Origin: Saprospiraceae bacterium
GTDB taxonomy: Bacteria; Bacteroidota; Bacteroidia; Chitinophagales; Saprospiraceae
Direction of reading: 5' to 3'
Length of the DNA: 64,000 bases
Assembly (NCBI GenBank): GCA_020627785.1
Contig: JAHDGF010000005.1
Span: 81,125-145,124, forward strand
This document shows positions 34,425 to 42,578 of this stretch, piece by piece (position 1 is the stretch's first letter; every line of letters starts with the position of its first letter). Position numbers and translations under genes: made by a program. A model generated the notes under the pieces. That model was given only the letters and a program-made list of their open reading frames with translations. It was not told the origin of the DNA and did not search any database.

Positions 34425-35209
34425 TATATGAACTCGGCGACCTTTTTAGAATATTTTTTAAGAAGGAAAATAGCAAGAACTAACAACCCAATTGAGGCTG
34501 CCATGTTTTCTATAAATAGCGGTAAATAAAATTCATTGCCTTCAAGAAGACAGGCACGGGTATTAAGCAGGATTCCAACAAAAGGATTTAGATGAATCAT
34601 CCACTCATATTCCGTCAGATAAAAACTACCTGCAAAGAAAATACCAGAGACCCAAAAGCCGACAAGAATAACGATGGCCCATATGTGCTTGATGTCTTCA
34701 AAGATTGGGTTCAACAGACTGAGAATAATCACCACCGCCGTAGTCAATATAAACCAGTTCAATAATACCAGAGGGAAGAGTAAAAAATGTGAGCCAACAC
34801 TGACACCAAGAATTATGACGGTACCAAAATAAGCGACAAGATTAAACATCAAGCCCATAAATATAGAGGTCATATGAGAGAGATATAAATCAATCCAATT
34901 GAATTGTATGTTCTCTATTAGGTACTTTTTATTGGTGAGAATATTAGCTCCAGTTTTTGTAGCTTCTGAAAAAGCGATCCACATGATTAAGCCGCTGAAT
35001 AAAAAAGGAACAAAATTCTCCTCATCTTTTTCTAAGACCACCGTAAATACAAAATAGTAAATGGCAATTTGCGAAAGCGGATTAATCAATGCCCATATCA
35101 GACCCAGCTTGTCATTGTAGTATCTTTTCTTGAAGTCTACCTGAGCCAATTTCCATATTCGCTCAAATCTATTATTTTCCGGTATGTGTTTTAAAACTGC
35201 GTTGAGCAC
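34424..35209 (-). CDS. Polysaccharide ABC transporter permease (Wzm-like, ABC-2 type)
   Basis: A 261-residue protein with six membrane segments. The ABC-2 exporter signature is near the N-terminus (VDFKKRYYNDKLGLIWALINPL), and the last segments contain MIHLNPFVGILLNTRACLLEG, the usual N-P region. Such permeases export undecaprenyl-linked or lipid-linked polysaccharide. It lies directly upstream of its ATPase. A copy of the 12-mer, in reverse relative to the coding direction, is at 35067-35078. Confidence 0.92.
   Translation of the reverse strand: MLNAVLKHIPENNRFERIWKLAQVDFKKRYYNDKLGLIWALINPLSQIAIYYFVFTVVLEKDEENFVPFLFSGLIMWIAFSEATKTGANILTNKKYLIENIQFNWIDLYLSHMTSIFMGLMFNLVAYFGTVIILGVSVGSHFLLFPLVLLNWFILTTAVVIILSLLNPIFEDIKHIWAIVILVGFWVSGIFFAGSFYLTEYEWMIHLNPFVGILLNTRACLLEGNEFYLPLFIENMAASIGLLVLAIFLLKKYSKKVAEFI
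35067..35078 (+). repeat. 12-mer motif ATTTGCGAAAGC, copy 5
   Basis: Exact copy on the plus strand inside the minus-strand permease gene. The coding strand reads CTT TCG CAA ATT (L-S-Q-I). Confidence 0.85.
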
Positions 35210-35249
35210 TGATCAGATAGAATTAGACTTTATTTAAGTTGAAACAAAT

Positions 35250-36359
35250 TTACAGCTCCTTCATTTGTTCAAGGAATTGTACTGCATAATTGTCCCAACT
35301 AAATTTCTCCCTAATTTTTCTAATATTCACATTAGGGTCAAATTCATCCTCAAGACTGGAGTGTATTTTTTCTGCCATTTCTTTCGGGTCATTTGTATTG
35401 TAAAAATAAGCCATTCCTTCACAAACTTCAGAAATGCTACTATTTTCTGGAACTAAAGCCTTTGTGCCGCAGACCATGGCTTCTAGGGGAGGAAACCCAA
35501 AGCCCTCATATAAGGAAGGATAAATGAACAATGAGGCGCCAGAATACAAGAGATTCAAATGACTATTGGGAACAAATCCCAACATTCTCACATCCCGGTA
35601 GATAGAATCTGATTTTAGTAAATCATAAAATTCTTCCGATTTCCAACCCTTCTTACCCACAATAACCAATTGTAATTCACTTTCGTATTTTGTTTTATAT
35701 TCTGCAAAGGCCTTCAATAGAAAGGTCAAATTTTTTCTTGGTTCTATGGTCCCCACATACAAGATGTAATCGCGATAAATCAAATGCTCACTGCGAAGAA
35801 GTTCTTTATTTTTTACATGAACAAATTTATCAGATAGACCCAGATGGATGGTCTTGGACTTTCCTTCAGATCTAGGATAAACTTCTATTAAATCTTTTTT
35901 AGTCCAATCCGAATTGGTTAGTAATCGATCAGATCTCTTGACGATGCCAGGTAAAAACAATTTTTGGAGAAAACTACCGCGGAGTGTATGGTACTTTGGA
36001 AATTTTATCGGGGTAAGATCATGTATGACCGTTACCCGCTTGATTCTTTTTGGTAGATTAAAAGGACCAAAGTGTGCTGGCTCTACAACGATATCTATTT
36101 TATTACGGATAGCAATGATTGGATTAGCAAAAAACACCATTAAAGTAGCCCATCCCAAAAATCGTCTATATCTCGGTATGACTATATGTTTGAAATTAGG
36201 ATACTGATCATCTTTTACATGTCGAAGAATGTAAATGTTGAACTCATCAGAATTGTGGCGATGCAGTGCATCTAATACCTCTTTCGTATAGCGATAAATG
36301 CCTGCCTTTTGGTTATCCAGCGGAAAGGCATGAATTAATATGTTCTTTTTTGATTTGAT
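35250..36359 (-). CDS. Glycosyltransferase family 4 protein with no canonical start codon at its N-terminus
   Basis: Homology-like sequence begins well before the first ATG/GTG/TTG in this frame. The TTG at 36158 would remove the acceptor strand. Yet the frame is open to 36368 and reads KKNILIHAFPLDNQKAGIYR, exactly what a GT4 N-terminus looks like. The in-frame stop TAA is at 36371-36369. The only possible starts are non-standard: ATC at 36359 (giving MKSKKNILIH) or ATT at 36368. The rest is standard: VTVIHDLTPIKFPKY, DRLLTNSDWTKKDL, donor half ILYVGTIEPRKNLTFLLKAF, and the E-x7-E block YEGFGFPPLEAMVCGTKA. It precedes the ABC transporter genes by about 40 bases. Confidence 0.8.
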   Translation of the reverse strand: MKSKKNILIHAFPLDNQKAGIYRYTKEVLDALHRHNSDEFNIYILRHVKDDQYPNFKHIVIPRYRRFLGWATLMVFFANPIIAIRNKIDIVVEPAHFGPFNLPKRIKRVTVIHDLTPIKFPKYHTLRGSFLQKLFLPGIVKRSDRLLTNSDWTKKDLIEVYPRSEGKSKTIHLGLSDKFVHVKNKELLRSEHLIYRDYILYVGTIEPRKNLTFLLKAFAEYKTKYESELQLVIVGKKGWKSEEFYDLLKSDSIYRDVRMLGFVPNSHLNLLYSGASLFIYPSLYEGFGFPPLEAMVCGTKALVPENSSISEVCEGMAYFYNTNDPKEMAEKIHSSLEDEFDPNVNIRKIREKFSWDNYAVQFLEQMKEL

Positions 36360-36413
36360 TTGATAAATTTAGCTGCGAATTTACAAGTTCACCGCATCAA
36401 TAAATATTAGCAC

Positions 36414-37088
36414 TTGTTAAAAGATTTCTTATTCCTTGGAGGATTCTACGTCAATAGTTCCTACCTCTATTTAAAAGCTAAGTCCATTTATACTGGCGAA
36501 CCGCACATCTGCGTCACCAAAGATACGACTCTTTGCTTGGAAGGCTTCCAACGATCAGGAAATGGTTATTGTGAAGCCATTCTTAAGTTTAAAAATGAAG
36601 GACTAGAGATTACGCATCATGCGCACGCTTTCGCAAATATTAAACGATCCATAAAATGGAAGGTGCCTATTCTTGTACTTATCAGAAATCCGATAGATTG
36701 CATAGCAAGTCTTATCACTTTTGATGAGCGACTATCAGATGCTGTGGCAATGAAAAATTACACCAATTATTATAAGGGCGTTGAAAAATTAAAAGATCAA
36801 TTGTTACTTGTAGATTTTTTAGAATTGACCAAAAATCCTGACGCCATCATCGGAAAAGTGAATGATAAGTATTCGTTGAGCCTAAACAAACTAAACTTCA
36901 CAGAAGATGAGAAGCAGCAATACATGAAATATAAAAAAGCCAATTACGATAAGGCCATTCTTGCTTCTCCGTTTCCAGACGATGCTAAAAAACCAAAGAC
37001 AGATAAACATAGGACCCGCTTATCAAAGAATCCAAAGATGAAGGAAGCCTTGAAGTTATATAATAGACTTTCTAAAAACATGGACTAG
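36414..37088 (+). CDS. Sulfotransferase-fold protein 4 (short)
   Basis: The 224-residue protein starts with TTG at 36414, 45 bases from the open frame of the divergent GT4 gene. TLCLEGFQRSGNGYCEAIL near residue 43 resembles a 5'-phosphosulfate loop, with R-S-G-N-G in place of K-x-G-T-T. VPILVLIRNPIDCIASLITF near 84 is a good 3'-phosphate block. It is shorter than the other three sulfotransferase-like proteins and the first loop is weaker, so activity is less certain. It closes the polysaccharide locus. Confidence 0.72.
   Translation: MLKDFLFLGGFYVNSSYLYLKAKSIYTGEPHICVTKDTTLCLEGFQRSGNGYCEAILKFKNEGLEITHHAHAFANIKRSIKWKVPILVLIRNPIDCIASLITFDERLSDAVAMKNYTNYYKGVEKLKDQLLLVDFLELTKNPDAIIGKVNDKYSLSLNKLNFTEDEKQQYMKYKKANYDKAILASPFPDDAKKPKTDKHRTRLSKNPKMKEALKLYNRLSKNMD
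36627..36638 (-). repeat. 12-mer motif ATTTGCGAAAGC, copy 6 (reverse)
   Basis: Exact reverse copy in the short sulfotransferase gene, in the phase GCT TTC GCA AAT (A-F-A-N). Confidence 0.85.
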
Positions 37089-37578
37089 GATTTGTGTGAT
37101 TACTTTGATTTTAGTTCTATTTAAATAATCAAGTTTTCTTGAAAGATTAAGCTTTGAGTTTCTTTAGATAAGTTTTAACAAGATGAAAGGAATTTGAAGG
37201 ATTAGTTAGCAATTGATATTCGTTCCAGAAAGAGAGTCTATCTTTCTAGCTTGACCCCGCATTAGAAGGAGGAACGTTAAGAAATTTTTTTTGGAGGGCG
37301 GGCATGGAAGCGGAAACTGTATGAGGGGCAAAGGAATTGAATTTTTCTGAGGAATGTGGTACGAGTTTTTGCGCTGTGGACAGGGAAAAGAAATTTTAGT
37401 TTCTACTTCGCAAGCGGTGACTTTTTTTTGTTACTTTTTTTGTGTGGTAGACAAAAAAAGTAAATAAAACAGAAAGAGTAATTTATCTTAAAGACAAAGG
37501 GCATTGAATTAGAAATCACCTTGCTATTGATTAATGGTGGACAAAAAAAGTAATTAAAGTTGAAAGAAAAACAACTTT
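37089..37578. other. 490-bp gene-free spacer with G-rich stretch and inverted repeat
   Basis: No convincing reading frame is seen. The stretch 37,240-37,420 is unusually purine- and G-rich for this genome (GGAGGGCGGGCATGGAAGCG). It runs into TTACTTTTTTTGT and its inverted copy. It separates the polysaccharide locus from the convergent TonB receptor gene. The layout recalls dispersed intergenic repeats seen in other Bacteroidota, which is inference. Confidence 0.5.
37431..37463. repeat. Perfect 13-bp inverted repeat, terminator-like
   Basis: TTACTTTTTTTGT at 37431-37443 is the exact reverse complement of ACAAAAAAAGTAA at 37451-37463, with the seven-base loop GTGGTAG. The stem is A/T-rich. It could end transcription from both converging genes. 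A third, direct copy of ACAAAAAAAGTAA lies at 37541-37553, again preceded by GTGG. Confidence 0.75.
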
Positions 37579-39972
37579 TCAAAAATCAAAAACAAAATTT
37601 AAAACTGGGATGAAATCCCCACCATCAAAATTCCGGAAACCTAATTCGTTGGTCTCCGCATTATAAGAAACTCCTTTTAAATTTTTCTTGTTGGTCAGAT
37701 TCTGAACGTCAAGACTAATGCTTCCACTCAACCTTTTTCTATTAAAGCGGTAGGCAATTCTTGAATCCACCCGAGAGTATGGCGTAACCTGTGATTTCCA
37801 AAAGGAATTAGCCAATGGGACAAACTGTTTTTCTATGGCAGATAAAACTGGATCATGTGGTGTGTATCGGTAGCCTCCATTGTACAATATTCTTGCACCA
37901 ATCTGCAAGGCTCCCCCTTTTTTGAATTCAAACTCTCTGCCGAGCGTATAGCTTGAAACCCATTTTGTCGAATAGCGGGTAGGATGTTTTTCTCCTGTAT
38001 TTGAAATTGAGTTGGACTCAAAAAAGGAGCCTGTCAATAAAAAGTACATTTTGTTAGAGAAGAATTTTTCAATCGCTAAATCCAACCCATAATTTTCGCC
38101 TTTACCTTCGCTAACAGCTGCAAAAGCTGGAAAGTCCGCCTGATTATTCAACATCCAGTAACCATCTCCAAGGTCATCTAGTCTAACCGGTACTTTATTC
38201 AATCGTTGATAGTAGATTTCTGCATTAACCTTAATTGAACTTTTGCTCACAAAAGTATAGCTCGCAATGAAGTGCCAAGCCTTCATAAAGGGTAGATCAT
38301 AATTTGGTCTGATGATGACATCATTCTCTTTTTCTTCTTCATAGAAGTAGGCAGCCAATGGGAGCATCTGGCTATGTTGACCAATGGCAAGGCCAAAGTT
38401 ATTCTGTTGGTTAAGGACATACTTTAATGAGAATCTTGGATCAATGGCACCGGTTCCATTTAATCCTAATATCATCGAATGTAAACCTGCATTTATATTT
38501 AGTTTTGGACTTGGACTATATTGCATCAGACCATAGGCCTGACCAGTGAGCGTTAACCCTCCTCCATTTAAATCAAGATCTGCGTTCATAAGATTTACAT
38601 CTGAACTACTATTTCTAGCTCTGCTTTCCTTGAAAAATCGATACTGGATTCCATGACCCATGGTTCCAAGTTTCATTTTCCATTGTGGAGTATACTCCTT
38701 CCAATAAGTCCAAGAAGTAGATAGTCTGTTATCTGTATATTCCTCTGTGTTATATCTGTATCTTACGTTATTTACGTCCAAAGTATCATAAGTTCTACCC
38801 ACAAATCCAGACATTAAACTGGTGGTGTTTTTTAGATATGATTTGTCATCATAGATCTTAGTGTAGGTAACTCCAACTGCACCCATGCTGCTATCATTGA
38901 ATCGATCTTCCCAATGATTTGAAAAACCTTCTTCTCGTTCGGCTGCTGGTTTTGGAGAATAATGTTCCTCAGAAAATCCACCGATTCCAAAAACGGTCCA
39001 TTTTACGGTTGGGTCTTTTCCTTCGAATGCTAGGTTAAAAGATAAATCTTGAAAGTTATTACTTACACGTTCGCCAATCAATTCAAAACCAAAGGAATTG
39101 AGTAAGCCGAGTGTAGAGTAGCGGTAGTTGACTAAGTAAGAAGACTTTGATTTTTTTATTGGTCCCTCCGTCGCAAAATCTAAACCTAGGAGTCCTATTT
39201 TCACTCGATGCTGCCTTTCTAATTTGTTCCCTTTTCTGAAGTGTACATCAAAGGCTCCGGATAATGCATTGCCAAATTCAGCAGGCATTCCTCCGGTATA
39301 AAAATCAGAACGACTCAATAATTGTGCACTGAAAATAGTAATCCCACCTCCAGAGGTTCCCGGTCTTGCAAAGTGATTGGGATTAGGAATATCAATTCCC
39401 TCCAATCGCCAAAGAATTCCTACACTTGAATTTCCTCTTACTATGATGTCATTTTCAGTATCATTAGATCCTTGCTGAACACCTGGGTAGGAGAGTGCCA
39501 TCCGACCCATATCATTTACTCCAGCCGGCATCCGTTCTGTCTCTTCAACTGAAAAGGATCGAGCGCTCACAGTCGCTAAGTTATTCATCGGCGCATTGGT
39601 ATTCCCATCGGCAATGATATCAACTCCAGCCATCATAATTCCTTCCTGCAGACTTATAGATAATTCAGAATTTCTCTGCGAACTAACAATAATACCTTCT
39701 GTGATAAATTCTTGATATCCAATGTAGGTCACTTTAAATTGCTGACGTCCGACCGGAACATTCTCTACTATAAACCTTCCGTCTACATCCGTATTCGAAC
39801 CAATATTCTCTGCGCCAACTAATTGCACGTATGCGCCAATAATTGGTATTCCTGATTCTCTTTCGGTAACAATGCCTTGAATTTTTTGTGTACTTACTTG
39901 TGCTTTAGAAATATTAATTTGCGAAAGCAAGAAAAAGAGGAGGAGGGCAATATTAGTCTTTAAATCTACCAT
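37579..39972 (-). CDS. TonB-dependent outer-membrane receptor with carboxypeptidase-like N-terminal domain
   Basis: The 797-residue protein has a signal peptide ending near residue 24 (NISKAQ) and a carboxypeptidase-regulatory-like beta-sandwich (KIQGIVTERESGIPIIGAYV...). A plug follows (ERMPAGVNDMGRMALSYPGV and IIVRGNSSVGILWRLEGI), then a beta-barrel ending in an aromatic residue (LNFVFDF). Such receptors import glycans, siderophores or other large ligands. No SusD partner is next to it. The start codon ATG is at 39972. It lies downstream of the beta-helix/cytochrome pair on the same strand with a 51-base gap, so co-transcription is possible. Confidence 0.9.
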   Translation of the reverse strand: MVDLKTNIALLLFFLLSQINISKAQVSTQKIQGIVTERESGIPIIGAYVQLVGAENIGSNTDVDGRFIVENVPVGRQQFKVTYIGYQEFITEGIIVSSQRNSELSISLQEGIMMAGVDIIADGNTNAPMNNLATVSARSFSVEETERMPAGVNDMGRMALSYPGVQQGSNDTENDIIVRGNSSVGILWRLEGIDIPNPNHFARPGTSGGGITIFSAQLLSRSDFYTGGMPAEFGNALSGAFDVHFRKGNKLERQHRVKIGLLGLDFATEGPIKKSKSSYLVNYRYSTLGLLNSFGFELIGERVSNNFQDLSFNLAFEGKDPTVKWTVFGIGGFSEEHYSPKPAAEREEGFSNHWEDRFNDSSMGAVGVTYTKIYDDKSYLKNTTSLMSGFVGRTYDTLDVNNVRYRYNTEEYTDNRLSTSWTYWKEYTPQWKMKLGTMGHGIQYRFFKESRARNSSSDVNLMNADLDLNGGGLTLTGQAYGLMQYSPSPKLNINAGLHSMILGLNGTGAIDPRFSLKYVLNQQNNFGLAIGQHSQMLPLAAYFYEEEKENDVIIRPNYDLPFMKAWHFIASYTFVSKSSIKVNAEIYYQRLNKVPVRLDDLGDGYWMLNNQADFPAFAAVSEGKGENYGLDLAIEKFFSNKMYFLLTGSFFESNSISNTGEKHPTRYSTKWVSSYTLGREFEFKKGGALQIGARILYNGGYRYTPHDPVLSAIEKQFVPLANSFWKSQVTPYSRVDSRIAYRFNRKRLSGSISLDVQNLTNKKNLKGVSYNAETNELGFRNFDGGDFIPVLNFVFDF
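39917..39928 (+). repeat. 12-mer motif ATTTGCGAAAGC, copy 7
   Basis: Exact plus-strand copy within the signal-peptide codons of the minus-strand TonB receptor. The coding strand reads CTT TCG CAA ATT (L-S-Q-I), the same phase as copy 5. Confidence 0.85.
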
Positions 39973-40023
39973 GTACTTAAATTAGGAAATTTAAATGACT
40001 GGCTAAAATTCAATGTTGATTTT

Positions 40024-41094
40024 TTAGTCAGAAGTGCAGTCCCCATTCAGACTTTCAATCCATTCTTTTATAATTTTAAGTCCTTCTTCATGGACAAGAC
40101 TTCTTCCCAACTCAGGCATCATTTCCCCTGGATCCTGCGTAAGCATACGATAGTATAGAATGGATTCTTCAGCATTTCCAGGTTGAATATCAAAACTTCT
40201 ACCGCCTGCTCCTTTTCCGGCGGCAACAGGGGGTTTGCAGATCCCTAAATGATTGCTTCTTTTTTCATTGTATTGAAGATACAAGCCTGAAGTATTTCCT
40301 GGACCATTGGGTCGATGGCAGTGACCACAGTTTACATCTAAATACGCCAATGCACGATCTTGAATGTCCGCCGATGGATCAGAATATGCCACCATGGTTT
40401 TTGGTAATTCAATTTCATTATTTAGGGATATAACTCCCTTTTCAACAAGATGCTTAACTTGAGATATCTCTCGACCGTCTAAGTTTATTTTTCGATCAAG
40501 GTTTGCATATTTAAATCCAATGGGTTCAATTTTTTCATTGGCATTGTGACAACTCTTACATTGATTTTTATTTGGTATTATATAGTCGAAAGATAACTTT
40601 TCACTCCCTTGATTAATTTCCATCGCAATGATATCACCAAGCTTACTTCTTTTTGCATCAGAGTAATTTTCATCCCATTGATAACTGATTGCTCTCCAAT
40701 CATCTGATCCCTTAATAAGCAATCTGGTTTCCATTATTTTTTCTTCTCCTACCTGTTCCTTTCCATAACAGAAATTTTTCACAAGGATACTTCCTTCTGG
40801 CCACTCGAAGTGACCTTCGGTACGGAGGTATGCGTTCTTACCCTCAGGTATATATACATATCTTTCCTTGGATGTATAGTCAGAGAATAAGGAATTTGTT
40901 ACTTCGTATTTAATTAATTGTGACGCTGGTGCAAATCCAGATTCACCAGAAATCGATAATTCATATTCAGAAAGTAGTTCAAAGAATTCTCCTTCTGGCG
41001 GAACCTGCACGGTAGATTGCAGCGGAGTACTGCAGGCTTGGTAAAGAAGCCAAATTAGTAGAATTGATAGGATATGAAATTTAGAGACAGTCAT
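40024..41094 (-). CDS. Dihaem c-type cytochrome lipoprotein of the SO2930/HNE_0200 type
   Basis: The 356-residue protein has a lipoprotein-like signal ending at Cys21 (LLYQAC) and two CxxCH haem-attachment motifs, CKSCH at 179-183 and CGHCH at 256-260. The N-terminal half (residues 40-170) is a beta-rich domain with YEVTNSLFSDYTSKERYVYIP and RTEGHFEWPEGSILVK. This layout fits the conserved dihaem family known to sit beside a parallel beta-helix protein, which is exactly the neighbour here. Its start overlaps the upstream beta-helix gene by 14 bases. The substrate is unknown; an oxidative role in the periplasm or at the surface is inferred. Confidence 0.87.
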   Translation of the reverse strand: MTVSKFHILSILLIWLLYQACSTPLQSTVQVPPEGEFFELLSEYELSISGESGFAPASQLIKYEVTNSLFSDYTSKERYVYIPEGKNAYLRTEGHFEWPEGSILVKNFCYGKEQVGEEKIMETRLLIKGSDDWRAISYQWDENYSDAKRSKLGDIIAMEINQGSEKLSFDYIIPNKNQCKSCHNANEKIEPIGFKYANLDRKINLDGREISQVKHLVEKGVISLNNEIELPKTMVAYSDPSADIQDRALAYLDVNCGHCHRPNGPGNTSGLYLQYNEKRSNHLGICKPPVAAGKGAGGRSFDIQPGNAEESILYYRMLTQDPGEMMPELGRSLVHEEGLKIIKEWIESLNGDCTSD

Positions 41095-42292
41095 ATGCGC
41101 TTAAGTTCCGATCTACGTTTTCAAAATCATTTGCTGCATCAATATTGGCAAATCTTAAATCTTCAGATTTATTATCTCTTATACAGATGTTCATGGGGTT
41201 CTTTCCGGTAGCATCATCTTTAAGAATACCATCATATAATATATCTTGAGGCTTACCTGGGAAAAGCATATTCACCATCTGACCAAATCGTTTAGATACG
41301 TCAGGGATGGCTGTTTTCCGTTCAAGGGTGTTATTATGGATTTTAATATCGTAGGTGTATGGATCATACCGCTGATCTTTCCAACTGGTTTCTGTGATAT
41401 GGTAGGAGCAAATGCCTACACCCATGGTCTTATGGTTTATTATTTCATTCTCATAAATTTCAACTTCTTTTGCGGCTAAGAGGACGATGCCTGAGCCAGG
41501 CGGAATAATGGCTACCATGTTACCTTCAGTAGCAAAATTTTTGAGATTGTTATTTATGATTTTATTTCTGTAGACTTTACATCCTTTGCCATTGATCTGT
41601 TTTAAATCGGGTAAATCAAAGACAAGGAGACCACCTGTATTGTTCTCTGATAAATTATCAAAGACCTCGGAATTGATACAATTTTCAATTTCTATTCCCG
41701 CCACATTATGATGAGCGTAGCAGTTTTTGACTATGATGTCCTTGGATTGGCCAACATATATTCCAGCATCTGAGGCATAAGCTGCCTCACAATTATCAAT
41801 ATTTACGCCGACACATTGCACTGGATATAAGCCATAGGCACCGTTGGTGGACTTTGTACCTTGAGTCCATGTAGTTTTGACGCCTCGGATATCAACACCA
41901 TTACATCCTTGTAATTTGATGGCATCTCCGCTGGCATCGGCCACTGTGAAATCTTGGAGTGAAATGGAATCGGCCGTTATTCTTAGTCCCTCGGCTCCCG
42001 AACTTTGTTCAAGGAAAGAAAGAATGGTTTTATCTTTTCCTGCGCCTTTTATGGTGACATTTGAAATATTATCCAGACTTAGGGACCTATTAATCTTATA
42101 TAATCCTTCCGGAATTTCTATGGTTGAATTGGGTTTTGCATCTATCAGTAATTCTTGTAGGAATTCGTAGCCATTAGGAATAACTTTTTCATGCGAAACA
42201 ACATCCTTATCTGATTTGCAAGAAATTATACATAGCAAACAAATCAATGTAAGGTAGGTTCGCAAATTATGGCTATTGGTCGAAGAATTCAT
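41081..42292 (-). CDS. Parallel beta-helix repeat lipoprotein paired with the dihaem cytochrome
   Basis: The 403-residue protein has a lipoprotein signal (LICLLCIISC, Cys about 25). It then has a right-handed parallel beta-helix with repeating turns such as VDIRGVKTTW, VNIDNCEAAY, IIVKNCYAHHN and EIENCINSEVFDN. The pattern of short turns with Asn/Asp/Cys ladders is like pectate-lyase-fold proteins. Family knowledge links this protein type with the dihaem cytochrome encoded immediately downstream. The two genes overlap by 14 bases. The active site and ligand are not known, although the fold suggests binding or cleavage of a polysaccharide. Confidence 0.87.
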   Translation of the reverse strand: MNSSTNSHNLRTYLTLICLLCIISCKSDKDVVSHEKVIPNGYEFLQELLIDAKPNSTIEIPEGLYKINRSLSLDNISNVTIKGAGKDKTILSFLEQSSGAEGLRITADSISLQDFTVADASGDAIKLQGCNGVDIRGVKTTWTQGTKSTNGAYGLYPVQCVGVNIDNCEAAYASDAGIYVGQSKDIIVKNCYAHHNVAGIEIENCINSEVFDNLSENNTGGLLVFDLPDLKQINGKGCKVYRNKIINNNLKNFATEGNMVAIIPPGSGIVLLAAKEVEIYENEIINHKTMGVGICSYHITETSWKDQRYDPYTYDIKIHNNTLERKTAIPDVSKRFGQMVNMLFPGKPQDILYDGILKDDATGKNPMNICIRDNKSEDLRFANIDAANDFENVDRNLSAYDCL

Positions 42293-42424
42293 TGTAAGAT
42301 CTTTGATACTAAAATAACCTTCTTTAAAGGAATTTACGGTTAGAAATGGAAGGAATTGTGCCTAGATGGTGTTAGTCCCCTAAATTTTCGCTATTCAAAA
42401 AGTTAGTTGGAAAGGAAATTAATT

Positions 42425-42432
42425 TATATTTG
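42425..42432 (+). promoter_or_regulatory. Candidate -7 element of the tRNA promoter
   Basis: TATATTTG matches TAnnTTTG and would place the transcript start about 8 bases before the mature tRNA 5' end. A TTG at 42407-42409 is a possible -33 element but lies closer (15 bases) than usual. Confidence 0.55.
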
Positions 42433-42446
42433 CATTCTGAATTTTT

Positions 42447-42520
42447 GGCGTGGTAGCTCAGCTGGTTAGAGCGCAGCATTCATAATGCTGAGGTCGGCAG
42501 TTCAAGCCTGCCTCACGCTA
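42447..42520 (+). tRNA. tRNA with CAT anticodon, probably elongator tRNA-Met
   Basis: A 74-base cloverleaf is visible. The acceptor GGCGTGG pairs with TCACGCT (G-U at both ends), the D-arm is GCTC...GAGC, and the anticodon stem is CAGCA/TGCTG around TTCATAA with CAT at 42481-42483. The T-arm is GGCAG TTCAAGC CTGCC and the discriminator is A. CCA is not encoded. The anticodon stem lacks the three G-C pairs of initiator tRNA. Elongator Met is most likely, but a lysidine-modified tRNA-Ile cannot be excluded by eye. Confidence 0.93.
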
Positions 42521-42522
42521 CG

Positions 42523-42552
42523 AAAGGTCCTTTTTATAAGGGCCTTTTTTTA
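42523..42552 (+). terminator. Rho-independent terminator of the tRNA gene
   Basis: AAAGGTCC pairs with GGGCCTTT (one G-U) around a nine-base loop, followed by a T-run. It begins two bases after the tRNA discriminator base. Confidence 0.85.
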
Positions 42553-42578
42553 TGTAGCTAAGTTTTGTCAATAATTAT

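Noticed and set aside
36159..36368. Frameshift in the GT4 gene at 35.2-36.4 kb
   Set aside because: The frame is continuous with homologous-looking sequence up to the N-terminus. Only the start codon is non-standard.
1..37088. Whole polysaccharide locus as a recently acquired island
   Set aside because: There is no integrase, tRNA junction or transposase at the edges. The nearest tRNA (42.4 kb) is five kilobases away and intact, with no direct repeat seen.
37089..37578. Insertion sequence in the spacer
   Set aside because: No transposase frame and no terminal inverted repeats at the edges; only an internal hairpin is seen.
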